64,000 nt of DNA. Origin: Scilla litardierei (taxonomy: Eukaryota > Streptophyta > Magnoliopsida > Asparagales > Asparagaceae). The position numbers were made by a program, and so were the translations under genes. How positions within the stretch are numbered: position 1 is the first letter of the stretch; the number at the start of each line of letters is the position of its first letter. The notes beneath the pieces were generated by a model. The model was not told where the DNA came from. It saw only the letters and a list, made by a program, of their open reading frames with translations, and did no database searches. The DNA lies in contig CM061132.1 of assembly GCA_030789695.1 (NCBI GenBank), positions 155,478,817 to 155,542,816 on the forward strand. The letters are read 5' to 3'. This document shows, piece after piece, positions 12,394 through 24,257 of this stretch.

Positions 12394-12601
12394 CTGATGG
12401 AAGGGGATCGCAAACAGGGGCGGCCTGCGCGAGGTTCTACACAAACTATAAAACCCTACCAGTGAACAAAAAGAGTTGGTTTACCGAAATTACCCTTGTA
12501 CTTTTTTAAAACACCTGATGTATCCCAAACTAAAGTGGGCCTTTGGTCAAGCGTTCATAATGGGCCTTAAACCGAATTTTATTTAAATGGCAAGTTGGGC
12601 C
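12394..12601 (-). promoter_or_regulatory. RPL10A leader and promoter: telo-box plus site II motifs
   Basis: On the plus strand AAACCCTA is at 12451-12458, which is the telo-box AGGGTTT in gene orientation and sits where transcription should begin. Upstream of the gene, TGGGCC motifs occur at about 12536, 12561 and 12596. Telo-box plus multiple site II (TGGGCY) is the established promoter signature of plant ribosomal-protein genes. A non-coding first exon probably runs from near 12445 down to 12394, ending CCATCAG before a GTACTTG donor. Confidence 0.75.
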
Positions 12602-12949
12602 TGGCTTTTGAGCCTGCGATGTATAGCCCAATGTGTTGCTTGATTCAAGGCCTTCTTAGAGGCGATCCAAGCCACTCGCGCAAGTAGCATCAAAGCAGAC
12701 CTTTAGTTTTGTTCGAATGCTAGAGGATACTTTGGTGAATTATGATGAAAAATAATCATTTTTTATGTTACCTATCTCTCAACTAATACATATCACTGTT
12801 TAAGTGCCATTTTGTTTTAAAAACAAACCACCATAAACCCCATTAGCCCCAAAAATTATGTAGTTGCCTCTTGTTCCACGTGTTTTGTTCCACGGCAGCG
12901 ATTGCTTAACATGGTCTAAATGGTTGCCCCGTCAGTCGCCAATGGCTGG

Positions 12950-14110
12950 ATTACCAGACGTCGGGTGTAATCACAACATACGTCTGGTAATCCAAACACC
13001 TAAATTTTTTTTTCGAATCTAAAGTATATCGGATGATTGGACGCTTACCACCAGGCGTCTAATCTACTATTGGTGTAGCAGACTGGTTTGTTTTCAAAAA
13101 CATCAAACGTCTGATGTTTCAGCACTAGATGTCTTGTATGTCATGATTTTTTCCCCTGGAAATCAGACGTATGATTTCCTCATAAAGTGTCAATTTTGAT
13201 ATCTCTAAATTTGGAACCATATGCCATAGATTTCAATATCCATAAATAATTATTGTTCAACTTGAAATACGAAATGCATAATAGTGAAAGCATAGATAAA
13301 AATTTTTAATATAAAATTACATTGCCATGCATAAATTGAAAGAAAAATTAAATTACATTGCCTTCTACTGACCAGATATGCTTCATCAAGTCATTTTTAA
13401 ATTGGGAGTGTCGTTGCTTGTCGCGAGTTCGACCAGAAATGTGGATTGTATGAGAAATTTCGATTGTATGAGTTAGTTGGATTCACATGAATAGATGTGG
13501 TATATTCTAAATTGGTCTCAAGTAATAAAATTTGTGGAGGATTTGGATGGCTAGATGAAGTTGAAGACTTTAACAAATGGTGAAAGTAATTGGGATGATG
13601 TGGATCCATGCCAAATGATTATTCAATGCACAAAATTAGATAACTAAAGGAAAATTAACAGAAGAGATGTGTGAAACAAATGCTTAGGGAGTATCATGTA
13701 TATATAAGAGAAATAGACCAAAACACTAAACCAAAACATGCACGAAGTTCAAGAAAGAAACCCAAAAATCCAAGCCTCAAGGCTAGTTTTCCCTTGTACA
13801 GAGTCTGAAGTTCACTACTCAAACGTCTGATAATTGAGCAGACGTCTGGTCCATGTCTCAAAGGCTAGTAACTGCTAATTTCACCCAGAATAAGACGTCT
13901 GACGTTCAGTAATCATACGTTTGATTAAGTATCAGACGTCTGGCATTTGAACTTCAACTGTTTGGTTCATGGTCACTTTAAAAAAATGATACTCTCATGA
14001 TCAGGCGTCTGGTGGCTAATCACCAGACGTCTGGTCCGGGAAGTATTTTTTAAAAAAATAAAGTCCCACCAAAATCAGGCGTCTAGTGTGTATGAACAGA
14101 CGTCTGATCT
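12950..14110. repeat. Cluster of AGACGTCT palindromic motifs
   Basis: At least 15 exact or one- to two-mismatch copies of CAGACGTCTG occur in two blocks, about 12950-13175 and 13815-14110, with none obvious in the 600 bp between. Perfect CAGACGTCTG is seen near 13839, 13937, 14022 and 14098. Copies often come in pairs ~20-35 bp apart, for example AGGCGTCTGGTGG...CACCAGACGTCTGG at about 14003-14034. The core ACGT is also the core of plant bZIP sites. I do not know whether this is a decayed satellite, a transposon sub-repeat or a regulatory cluster. Confidence 0.7.
13397..13609 (-). other. Possible N-terminus of a PIF/Harbinger ORF1-type protein
   Basis: A 70-aa frame begins MDPHHPNYFHHLLKSS and is rich in Asn, Pro, Ser and Phe. 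That composition is like the N-termini of plant Harbinger-linked SANT/NAM-associated proteins. No downstream SANT-like domain is visible, so at best it is a fragment, lying between the two palindrome blocks. Confidence 0.25.
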
Positions 14111-14237
14111 TGGAATTTTTGTGGAAAAAAATACGCCGATGTTGAGCTAGCGGCTGAATGCAAGGCTGAACAAGCCCCCATTCAGTCCACTCTCTCCATT
14201 TTTTCGCAAAAAACCACTCAATGCCAGATTAAGACCA

Positions 14238-14647
14238 ACATTAAGGGGGTGTTTGGATTGGAAAAAAATGTATGAAAGAAAAGTGAAATGAAAATGAAAA
14301 AGAAAGAAAAGTGAAATGAAAATGAAATGAGATTCTTTCTCATGTTTGGTTACCAATGAAAATTTTGAAGAAAGTTGAAAGAAAAATAAGGAAATTTCTT
14401 CCATTAAGTTATTAATTCAAAACGAAAAAAATTAAGAGGTGTTTTTGCTAAATAATTTAAGAGGTATATTTGCTAACTTTATATATAATTTTCTTAAAAA
14501 AATTAAGAGGTATTTTAGTCTCATAATAAATTAAAATTTTGTTAGTTCTGAAAAATTAAGAAAGTTAGCAAATTTTAATAATTCTAACAAATAATTATCT
14601 AACCCTACAAATATCATAATTCGTAAATAATGTGATATTAAATAGTA
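14238..14647 (+). mobile_element. Left part of a transposon split by the Copia insertion (right part 24383-24960)
   Basis: A purine-rich block after GGGGGTGTTTGGATTGG, containing AAAGTGAAATGAAAATGAAA, is mirrored by a pyrimidine-rich block at about 24865-24955 (CATTTCTTTCATTTTC, then CTTTTCACTTTTC and AAGCCAAACAATGG). The two halves flank the Copia TSDs exactly, so before that insertion they lay within ~1 kb in inverted orientation. GGTGTTTGG starts are common in plant hAT- or Mutator-like MITEs. Ends and TSD are not resolved. Confidence 0.4.
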
Positions 14648-14652
14648 CATAA

Positions 14653-14772
14653 TGTTGTGAAGGGAAATTTAGGGAGAATAGGTGTAGAGGGTTAAGAGCC
14701 CCCTACCCGTGTATTTATAACTTTCAATAGTGGGTTGGATACCCAATTGGCCCAATGGGCCTATTCATAACA
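14653..14772 (-). repeat. 3' LTR of Copia-1
   Basis: 120 bp, starting TG and ending CA. In element orientation it contains TTATAAATACA as a TATA-like box. It differs from the other LTR at four positions. Confidence 0.95.
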
Positions 14773-15082
14773 CTTCCCCTTATCCAATCAACATTGAAAT
14801 AAGAGGTGGATTCTTCAGGATCCGAGTTAGGGTAACTGTCTTGTTAAAGAAAGAACAGTTAACCCATAACTTCCCCTGTTTTGGGGATGTGTCTAGGGGT
14901 GGATACTTCAGGATCCAGAGTCAACGAGGTTGCCTCGTCAAAACCTTGACTACGGAAAACCCAGTGGGAAAAAACCTGTAGCCAAGGGAAAAGAGTACAA
15001 CTCTGCAGTTGACTCCCCCTTATCTGTCCAAACTTCAGGCTTGCAGATTTCCTATGAATCTATACATCAGTCTCCTATGTAT

Positions 15083-18000
15083 CTATGAGTTCATAGTTTT
15101 CTCATCCTGACCCAGTTTACATTTACTCACTCTCCTCATCCCAATCCCATATACAAGTTTCTCAAAGATACTAGTAGGTAGGGATTTGGTAAGCAAATCC
15201 GCCAAGTTATTACATGATTGGATCTTCTGTACCTCAATCTGCTTTTGCTTCTGAAGGTCGTGCGTCCAGAAGAACTTGGGGGAGATATGTTTCGTCTTGT
15301 CACCTATGATGTAGTCGTCCTGTAGCTGGGCTATACATGCTGCATTGTCTTCATGGAGTGTAGTGGGTGCAAGAACGCCGGTCGTCAGGCCGGTGGAGGT
15401 GAGTATGTGCTGGATCACCGAGCGTAGCCAGAAGCATTCCTTGCTTGCTTCGAAGATCGCTAGTAGCTCTGAGTGGGTGGATGAGACGGTCGTCATGGTC
15501 TGCTTCACAGATCTCCAAGATATGGCAGTGCTGCCATATGTGAACATGTATCCGGTCTGAGACTTCTCTGTATAAGGATCGGACCTGTAACCTGCGTCAG
15601 CATAACCAACTAAACCAGTTGATGCCCCTTTCCTGTAGAATAGACCTAAGTCTATGGACCCTTGGAGGTAGCGCAGAAGATGCTTAACTCCGGCCCAGTG
15701 CCGCTGTGTAGGTGCAGCACTATATCTGGCTAGTAAGTTTACTGCAAACGCTATGTCAGGGCGAGTGCAGTTAGCCAGGTAAAGGAGTGCACCGATAGCA
15801 CTTAAATAAGGCACTTCAGGGCCTAGTACTTCCTCCCCCTCTTCCAGCGGCCGGAAGGGGTCTTTGTGTACATCCAATGATCTGACGACCATCGGAGTGC
15901 TGAGGGGGTGACACTTATCCATCTGAAACTTTTTCAATAAGTTCGATGTGTAAGTTGACTGGTGTAACAGGATCCCATCTTTAAGATGCTCTATCTGAAG
16001 GCCTAAACAGAATTTTGATTTTCCGAGGTCTTTCATCTCGAAAGTTTCTGTCAGGCTTCTAGAAATCTTTGCGATCTCTTCAGGAGATCCGATGAGGTTT
16101 AAGTCGTCTACATAGACGGCTATAATTACAAATCCTGTTGCCTTTGCTCTTATAAAGATGCAAGGACAGACTGGGTCGTTTTTAAATCCTTGCTGTGCAA
16201 GGAAGTCGCTCAGTCTGTTATACCACATCCTTCCAGATTGTTTTAGACCATATAATGATCTTTGCAGTTTCACTGAGTAGATGTCACGTTCTCTCTCTTT
16301 TAGTGCTGCAGGCAAAGAATAACCGTCAGGCAATCTCATATAGATGTCTCGGTCTAGGTTGCCATATAGGTATGCAGTAACCACGTCCATGAGTTGCATA
16401 TCTAAACCCTCTTGTGATGTCATACCAATGAGGAATCGGAAGGTGATCGCGTCCATGACCGGGGAGTATGTGGCTTCAAAATCCACCCCAGGACGTTGGG
16501 TAAAACCCTGCGCTACAAGCCTTGCTTTGTAGCGTACGATCTCATTTTGTTCATTTCGTTTTCTAACAAATACACATTTATAACCCACAGGTTTTACACC
16601 TTTTGGTGTCTGGACTATTGGTCCGAAGACCTTGCGTTTGGTGAGTGAATCCAACTCCATTCCTATTGCCGCTTTCCACTTTGGCCAATCATCTCTGCTT
16701 TGACATTCTGTCAGAGAGCGTGGTTCAATATCATCGTCGCAGTACGCGACGTTGATGGCAATATTACACGCAAATGTGTCATCTATTATTGTGCTTTTTC
16801 TGTCCCAATACTCCCCAGTTCGTACATAGTGTATCGATACTTCATTTTCTCCCGGTTTTTCCTCTTCATGAGAGTTTGGGAGATATGGGGTAGCAGGGCT
16901 TAAATTAGCATCATGTGGTGGTATTTGTTTACCATTGCCAAGGGTCCTACTCTTTCGAGGGACTTGGTCCTTGGATCCCGGTGGTCGTCATCTCTTTTTG
17001 AGAGGTCCAACCATTTCTGCTGCAGGCGGATTGCATCCATTTTGCGGTATGTCAATCCTAGCTGGAGTGTTAGCAGCAGGGACGTGTGATTTGACAATCT
17101 TCTGGTTGTCAGTAAATTTGTCCGACAAGAGATGGACAATGTTTTGGATGTGGAGAATCTTCAGGACCTCCTCCTCACACTGGCTTGTTGGCGGATCAAA
17201 GTGACATAAAGTTTTTGTATCCCAAGTGATACTTTCTGAAGCTTCGGGCTTCTTTGTCTGTGAGCCTAGTCTTGGGAACGATGTTTCATCGAATTCACAG
17301 TCTTCTAGACGTGCCTTAAAGACGTCCCCCCGTAAGGGGTTCTAGGAATCTAATTATGGAGGGGGTGTCAAACCCAACATAAATGCCTAGGCGACGTTGT
17401 GGACCCATCTTTGTCCTTTGTGGTGGTGCTATGGGGACGTATACTGCACAACCAAATATTCTCAAATGTGAGACAATTGGTGGGGCTCCAAGTGCTAGTT
17501 GCATTGGAGAAGATGACTGACCTCCAGAGGGTCTTAATTTTATTAAAGATGCAGCATGCAAAATTGCATGACCCCACGCATTCACTGGCATCTGGGATTG
17601 AAGTAATAATGGACGAGCGATCCATTGCAGTCTCTTAATTAGAGATTCTGCCAACCCATTTTGGGTGTGAACATGCGCTACAGGATGTTCGACTTCAATT
17701 CCCTGAGCTTGGCAATAGTCTAGAAAGACTTGTGACGTTAACTCCCCCGCATTGTCCAGACGAAGTTTCTTAATCTGGTGGTCGGGGAAGTGGGCCCGTA
17801 ACTTGATTATCTAAGCTAAAAGCTTAGATAGTGCTAGGTTACGGGTGGACAGTAGGCACACATGTGACCACTTAGTTGATGCGTCTATCAGGACCATAAA
17901 GTACCTGAACAGACCACTTGATGGGTGAATCGGCACACAAATGTCTCCGTGGATTCTTTCCAGAAAACTGGGGGACTCCATATCCACTTTCAGTGGAGAG

Positions 18001-18608
18001 GGTCTCGTGATCAGTTTACCCTTGTAACAGGGTGGACATGGGAATTTGCCTTTTTGAAGAATCTTCAGGTTCTTCAGGTCAATGCCCCTGGAGTTCTTTA
18101 TGATGCGGTACATCATAACCGAACCAGGGTGTCCCAGTCGACTGTGCCAGAGTTGGAATTCTGGTGTTTGGGGGCACTGCAGGTGCTCCACCATGGATGT
18201 TTCTGGAGTTTGTATACTTGTTTGGTAGAGTCCCGAGGGGAGTCCCTTGAAACGTTCCACAATGGTTTTTGAACCATTTGTAAGAGCCGTTACAAGCAAG
18301 TATTCCCTTTTATCTTCCTCGACCGTCTCTAAGTGATATCCGTTTAAACGGATGTCTTTAAAACTTAGGAGGTTTCGGATGGATTTAGAGGAGTATAACG
18401 CATTTTTAAGTGTTATTTGTGTGTTGCCGGGGAGCAATATAATTGCTTCCCCTGATCCTTCGATTATGTTTGCTGGTCCTGAGATTGTTCTCAGTGGGCC
18501 AGAATAGCTACTTACGCTCGTGAAGTAGTCTATGTTTTGAAGGATCGAGTGCGTCGATGCACTGTCCACTAGGCAGATAAGTTCCATATCTAAAAAGGGG
18601 AAAGACAT
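15083..18608 (-). pseudogene. Copia-1 pol: protease, integrase, RT, RNase H (three lesions)
   Basis: The protease motif is CLVDSASTHSIL. Integrase follows, with LWHSRLGHPG, CPPCYKGK and catalytic positions HGDICVP, LRLDNAGE and NGLAESL all present. RT shows YVDDLNLIGS, and the C-terminal part has the RNase H features (SVKQTMTTVSSTHSE, HEDNAACIAQLQ). The frame is broken by TAG at 17811-17813 inside integrase, a one-base gain in a G-run near 17326-17331, and TGA at 16988-16990. RT to RNase H (16660-15083) is still open for 525 codons. The ~140 nt between the gag stop and this frame are non-coding and end in a pyrimidine tract plus TTTTTAG, so protease expression may need splicing. Confidence 0.9.
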
Positions 18609-18745
18609 TCAAGCAATAAATGAAGAGAAAAAATCTACTTTCATAAAGATAAATGCTCAAAAATATTGTTTTGACATGGAAATAAAACTAGATACGATGC
18701 ATAAAATAGAAGATACATTGCTAGTTGCATAAAAGTGGTCCAGAT

Positions 18746-19768
18746 CTAGAGAGTGTCATCTCCCATGAAATCTTCAGGAGTCCATGAGGTCTCTGCCAAC
18801 GCTGCGCTCTCCATCAGGTTTGTCTCAGCTCGAGGCTTGAGGCTTGCCTGGTAGAGGTCCTGGAGGTGTTTTGCTGTGCGGCAGATTCTGGACCAGTGGC
18901 CCGTCATCCCGCATTTGGAGCATTTGTCCTCCCAGTCTTTCTTGGGAGTGCCTCCTTTGTTGGGAATTCTCTTCTGCTTCTTGTCCACGAACTTCTGGTT
19001 CTGGGGAGGAGCTGGGGGAGTGGCCTTCTTCCGCTGCTTCTGTTCTTTACATTTCTGGAATTTTGCCTTTTTGTCCGTCTTCTTCTTCTGGGAAGACTGG
19101 AAGTGGGCCTCTGCAGGAGGTGGCAATGGAGCGGAGCCAGGAGGGCGTAGGTTGTGGGTGGCAACCAACAGGTCTCTGTTCTGTTCAGCCATAAGCAGGC
19201 ATGAAAGAAGGTCAGAGTACTTTGTGAACTTCCTCTCTCGATATTGTTGCATAAGGATCATGTCCTTTTCGTGGAAAGACGTAAACGTATTTTCCAACAA
19301 CATCTTCTCCGTCACTGGTTCACCACACAACTTCAGGCGTGAGGTGATGCGGAAGAGAGCTGAGTTGTACTCCGCTACGGATTTGAAATCCTGTATGCGG
19401 AGGTGAGTCCACTCGTACTGTGCACGGGGGAGTATGACATCCCTCTGATGTCTGTACCTCTCCTCGAGTGCATCCCACAGCTTGTAAGGGTCCTCTACAG
19501 TGAGGTACTCGTCCTTTAAGGTCGAGTCTAAGTGTTTCCTGATATATATAATGGCTTTCGCCTTTAATATATCGGAAACTTCCTCTGTATGAGGTGCTTC
19601 CACTGAAGCCTCCTTGTTAGCTGGGGCAGTACTAGTTGTTGCCTTTTCAGTCTGTGTGAGACTGAAACCATGAGAGCGCAGATGGAACTTCAGGTCCAAC
19701 TGCCAACTCAGGTAGTTTGACCCATCGGCCTTCAGGACCGAGAAGTCTACATTTGCGAGTCTGGCCAT
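18746..19768 (-). CDS. Copia-1 Gag polyprotein
   Basis: The intact frame encodes ~340 aa from the ATG at 19768 (MARLANVDFSVLKADGSNYL). An in-frame ATG 11 codons upstream is less likely. The UBN2-type capsid region spans roughly residues 15-215 (LWDALEERYRHQRDVILP, LLSCLLMAEQN). A basic Lys/Pro linker and the CCHC zinc knuckle CSKCGMTGHWSRIC near residue 290 follow, which would bind genomic RNA. It ends shortly after with its own stop, in a different frame from pol. Confidence 0.9.
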   Translation of the reverse strand: MARLANVDFSVLKADGSNYLSWQLDLKFHLRSHGFSLTQTEKATTSTAPANKEASVEAPHTEEVSDILKAKAIIYIRKHLDSTLKDEYLTVEDPYKLWDALEERYRHQRDVILPRAQYEWTHLRIQDFKSVAEYNSALFRITSRLKLCGEPVTEKMLLENTFTSFHEKDMILMQQYRERKFTKYSDLLSCLLMAEQNRDLLVATHNLRPPGSAPLPPPAEAHFQSSQKKKTDKKAKFQKCKEQKQRKKATPPAPPQNQKFVDKKQKRIPNKGGTPKKDWEDKCSKCGMTGHWSRICRTAKHLQDLYQASLKPRAETNLMESAALAETSWTPEDFMGDDTL

Positions 19769-20046
19769 TTTATGATCTAGCAATGTAAAGAAAAACAGCA
19801 TGTATCATTTAACTGAGTAAGATAGACATCCACGCATGTAAACATTTTCATAGCATGAATTTAATTAATGTGATTTTAACATACATGCTTTTTTTCAGAC
19901 AATGTGAATAATTAATTACTAGAAATTAACAATCACGCATGCTGTTAAGTGGTTTCATTGTGACATTAAACATGGTATTTAAACTAAGTAACAACCACGC
20001 AGTTAATGTATAAGCAAATGAAACAGAAAAAATAATTTAGGACTAT

Positions 20047-20303
20047 GGGGATCAGCCAGCCGACACCGAAAAAATAAAAAGAAGTCCAGTCCGAAGTTAC
20101 ATCAAAAATAAAAAGCATGAAAATAAAGTTCAACTCGGGAACTTCAGAGAGAAGCCCCTATCTTCATTGAGCGAACGCCTTCAGCTTCTTTTTGGTGTCC
20201 TTCGGTCTTCTTTTTACATTTTCATCCTCACATACAAAGTTTCTCTCAAAAGAAAAGAAAAATTGCAGGAATAGTAAAACGGTGTCGGAAACCTGGCTGA
20301 TCC
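20047..20303. repeat. Foldback arms in the Copia-1 leader
   Basis: GGGGATCAGCCAG plus CCGACACCG at 20047-20068 is repeated in inverted orientation at 20280-20303 (CGGTGTCGG, AAACC, TGGCTGATCCC), enclosing ~210 bp. It may be a small foldback insertion or an RNA structure in the leader. Confidence 0.5.
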
Positions 20304-20959
20304 CTAAAAACATAGCCTAATATTGCACATCCATGCAGATAATATATTCGAGACATACAACCACGCAGATAATCAAAAACACAGGCATTTAAAATAATTT
20401 AAATTTGTGTGCGACGTGCAAAAATTTTTTTTTTTGAAAACTTTTTGCCTTTTGATCCATGTTTTATTTTACCGCTTTAAACCCTTTCGAAATTTCTTTT
20501 AACTATTTTGGGCTTTTTAGGGCCAAAAATAAATAAAAGAAAAATAATTTATGTGAATGGGCTAATTTTCTGGCCTTTTGGGCCATGAAAACAACCCATT
20601 AGGGTTAATATTGGGCCTCCCCCGAAAAATAGCCCGTTAGGGTTAGGGTTTCAGGAAACACTAGGGGGGCCCGCGGCGTGTCGCCGCGACAGCTGGCCGC
20701 GTAGGACGCGGCCGCCGCGGCGACGGGCCGCGGCCGCCGCGGCCGCCGCGGCGGCGGGCCGCGGCCTGAGGCCGCGGCGTTGGTTTTCCGCCGGCGGCGC
20801 TAGAGGCGCGCCGCCGTTCCGCCCTACGGGCGTGCGGTTTTTTTGGATCAAAGGCGTGGGTAAAAATCGGATTTTTCAACAATTTTGATCGCTAAAAACA
20901 AGTTTTTATTGTTTTAAACATGCAGATCTTATTAAAAAGTTTGAATTTCACCGAGTTTA

Positions 20960-23900
20960 TGTAACGACCCGCTCCCGGGGGCCCGTTACTTATTTGATTT
21001 TTGCAGGTTCCGCAGTTTACCAGTGAATTCAGCATAGCCACAACTCAGAGATGCATCACAATACTCAAAACCAGCGTACAGACGTTATTACAGTCCAAAT
21101 TAAAGTACAACAAACACCAGCACACTTTCTGAAAATAAGTGCGGAAGAGTAAATACACAGTACAACCCACACACCAACAGTAAAGTAAATAAAACTATGC
21201 AGCATTCAGGGTCAAGTGTAGGCTCCACGAACTCTGGGGCAATCTCCTCGATCAGGTCTTCGTCTGCCGGTGCCATAAATGGAACCGAAGGTAAGTCACA
21301 ACAATTCTAGCGATAGAAAAAGAGGAGTGCACAAATATGGAGTAGGCTATGGTAAACAAGTGCTGAAAGTAAAGTAAGGATAAAGTAAGGACAGACAAGC
21401 ATGCAAGTGCGATAAGTAAAGTACATCAAGTCAAGCATGCAAGGGTGACAAGTAAAGTAAAGGTGACCGAGCAAGTACAACTAGTAATGACGATAGCAAT
21501 GACTATAGCAATAATGAGAGTACTTGTGCCTATTCTAGTTCGTGACTTATAAAGGGAAGTACGATATGCAACCAAGAGTCCACCTGATATCACGGGTTAC
21601 AACAAAACGATACGGTACAATCAATACGATACAATCAAAACGGTACTTTTCAACAAAACGATACTGTTCAGTCTATACGGTACTATCCACTGGAGATCGG
21701 ACTGGTCGCTCCCGCACTTCCACAATTATAAGTTACCCCAAAAACCCAGTGTGTGTGTACAGGTTACCATTCTTTGCATTTCTACGAGTCATTTACTGTT
21801 CGCACATATCCAGTTACAATCTTTCCGTCAAGCATGTCAATCTGTTCAGGATAATAACTGTTCCGAGACTAGATGTTAAGTCCTAGGTTCATACGCGTTA
21901 ACGATACTCTAAAGATCTTTGCTTGTTGAAAAGTCAAGGCAGAAACCTCAAGAGAGAATGTCAGTCCTGAGCAATGTGTGAAGTCCAATAACTAAGGTAC
22001 CGATCCATGCTTTGAGCATGCGGTGTTTCCATTAAGTACACTATCTAGATTTCTAAAGTTAGAATTTACTGTGACTTACAATCTTCGAGATGATGGTAGT
22101 GAGCCGGGACTGGATCTAGTGCGGATGCACGAGATTCGATGCCTGCAAACACAAGAACAACTAGTTAGAGAATACACTATTTCTTATTTATTTAACTTGG
22201 TCGTTTTGATTTTTAATACTGTTGAAACGGTGTCGGAAAGCGTTCTAAATTTTTATATAGACTATATATAATAAAAATAGTTTTACTGCAGGAAGGAATA
22301 TTTTTCTGAAGTCCATAGTAATTTTTATAATTTTTAGAAACTCAAAATAGTTTAAAAACCCAGATTATTTAAGTTACGCGTATCTTCCGTAATTTCTTAC
22401 GGGAGCAATCCTAGTCGGAATTACTTGAATGAACAGTCAAAATGACCGTCTCGAAGTCTATTATCACATATAATTTTATCAAATATTAGTGTACGTAAAA
22501 TCAGCGAGTTACGATTTTTAGAACGATTTATACCTATTTAATCTTTAAGTTCGAAAAATCATTCCGGAATAAGTAGGCGCCTGATCGCAGTGAGACTAGC
22601 GCCATTGGATCCGAAATGTCGTTTCTGATTTTCTGGAGCTATCCGCACATTTTTCTGGGCCCTATATATCAAGTTATGGATTTAAAACCATTAAATCTCA
22701 TTAATAATTATTTAAAATTAGAAAAATACGAAATTTTCTCGTAATTACGAGAGTGCCATCGGAATATAATACCTCCGTTCATTCGTTGCTTCCGATTGCC
22801 GTGGGGAGGGGGGTTGTCTCCGGCGGAGGCGGATGCGGCGGGGACGGCGATGAGGCGGGTGGCGGCGGTGGCGGGTTTGTGCAGCGGCGGAGGATCGCGG
22901 GGCGGGCTCCGGGCGCTGTAGCGTGCTCGGGCGGCGAGGCGAAGGCGGAGGCCGTCGGAAGCGGCTGCGGGGTCATCGGGCGGTGGCGGAGCGGGGCTGG
23001 GCAGCGGAGGCGGGGGTGTTGGCATCGGCGGATGGCGGTGGTGGTGCTTCGGGGAAGACGGCGGCGGCTTACGGCGATGGCGACGGCGGGCGAGGCGGCG
23101 GATCTGTGCAGCGGCGGATCGCCGGAGATAGGCGTGGGGCGGGGTCAGGGCTGCTCCGGACGACGAGGGGACAGAGAGAGAGAGAGGGCGAAGAGAGAGA
23201 GCGGGCGGGCTGTGTGCGATGGTGAAGGGTTACGGGCTGAGGGATAATTAGAGGTAATTATATGGGTTTAAAATATTTTTAAAATATTAAGACATTAATA
23301 AGGGTAATTAAAGATAGGTGAGGTGGGTGTTGACTAAGAGAAGAAAGGTGATTAGGTTTAGACTAACCGTGGAAAAAGTGTTGGCATGAATCACATGGGT
23401 TCCTAATGGGTTACGTAATTAGGTAATTGATTAGGGTTGGTTAATTAAGGTAATCAGTAAAAAGTAAAACTCCATTAGTGAAAGTATTTTGTAAAATACA
23501 AAAACGAAATTACGATTTTGCCCCTACTAGTAACGTGTCCGAAAAATTACGAAAACATACCCACGGGATCGTATCGTCGCGAGGATGGCGAATACGAAGT
23601 CCGTTTCAGGGTTAGGGCTACGGAAATACGAGTCGTGGGACAAAACGTTTAGGAAGCGGGACTGCGGGTTCTCTACTGAAATGATATCCGAAAATTATGA
23701 AATTAATGTGGGAGGCCCTAAATGATCATAGGATGCTACTGCAGGAGTTTGAAATCGTTTTGAAGACGTTTGTATAGAAAATAAATTCATCGAATCAAAA
23801 CGGTAATTTTTGAAAGTGAATTTTAACAGGAATGTTTTGGGTATTTGAGGAAATCTGAAATTGCTGAAATACTTTATAACCAGTCTAGTGTTTCAAAATA

Positions 23901-24021
23901 TTTTTATAAGAATTTTTGAAATCCGTTTAAAACTCCTGATCAACCATTACAAAACACAATTAAAAATGAAATTACTTCAAATATTTAGCTTAAATGTTTT
24001 GGAAAAATTCAGGTCGTTACT
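20960..24021 (-). mobile_element. 3.06-kb solo LTR inserted in the Copia-1 leader
   Basis: It starts TGTAACGACCCG and ends GGTCGTTACT, with the direct repeat GTTTA at 20955-20959 and 24022-24026. The last base is T where A is expected. No primer site, gag or pol is present, so I call it a solo LTR. About 22790-23230 is GC-rich with a GAGA-run, the layout of a 5' UTR near the LTR start site. Several phrases, such as CGAGTCGT near 23620, match in inverted orientation the 3.26-kb solo LTR at 59885-63146, so both belong to related long-LTR families, probably Gypsy (inference). Confidence 0.8.
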
Positions 24022-24257
24022 GTTTATAAACTTTTTGATCCTAAAACATGCAGATCTAATGAGAAAAGCAAGTTTAGATCTAAAAAGTTTGGATTTTTAC
24101 CTCTAGATTCGACGAGGAATCTAGGCGACGGTTGGTGAAGGATGCCCTTTTCGATCCCCGTTGAGAAGATTACGATCTTCTTGAATCTGAGCGATTGATG
24201 GATCTCCTTCACCGTGAGCCGCCGTCTCCTCCAACGAGCGTGATCGTGCTGATAACG

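Noticed and set aside
20651..20882. Ala/Arg/Pro-rich frames
   Set aside because: By-product of the GC-rich block in the Copia-1 leader; no domain.
22708..23247. GC-rich frames on both strands (up to 164 aa)
   Set aside because: They lie in the 5' UTR-like part of a solo LTR, are low-complexity Gly/Arg or Pro/Ala, and overlap in several frames. This is the usual result of high GC.
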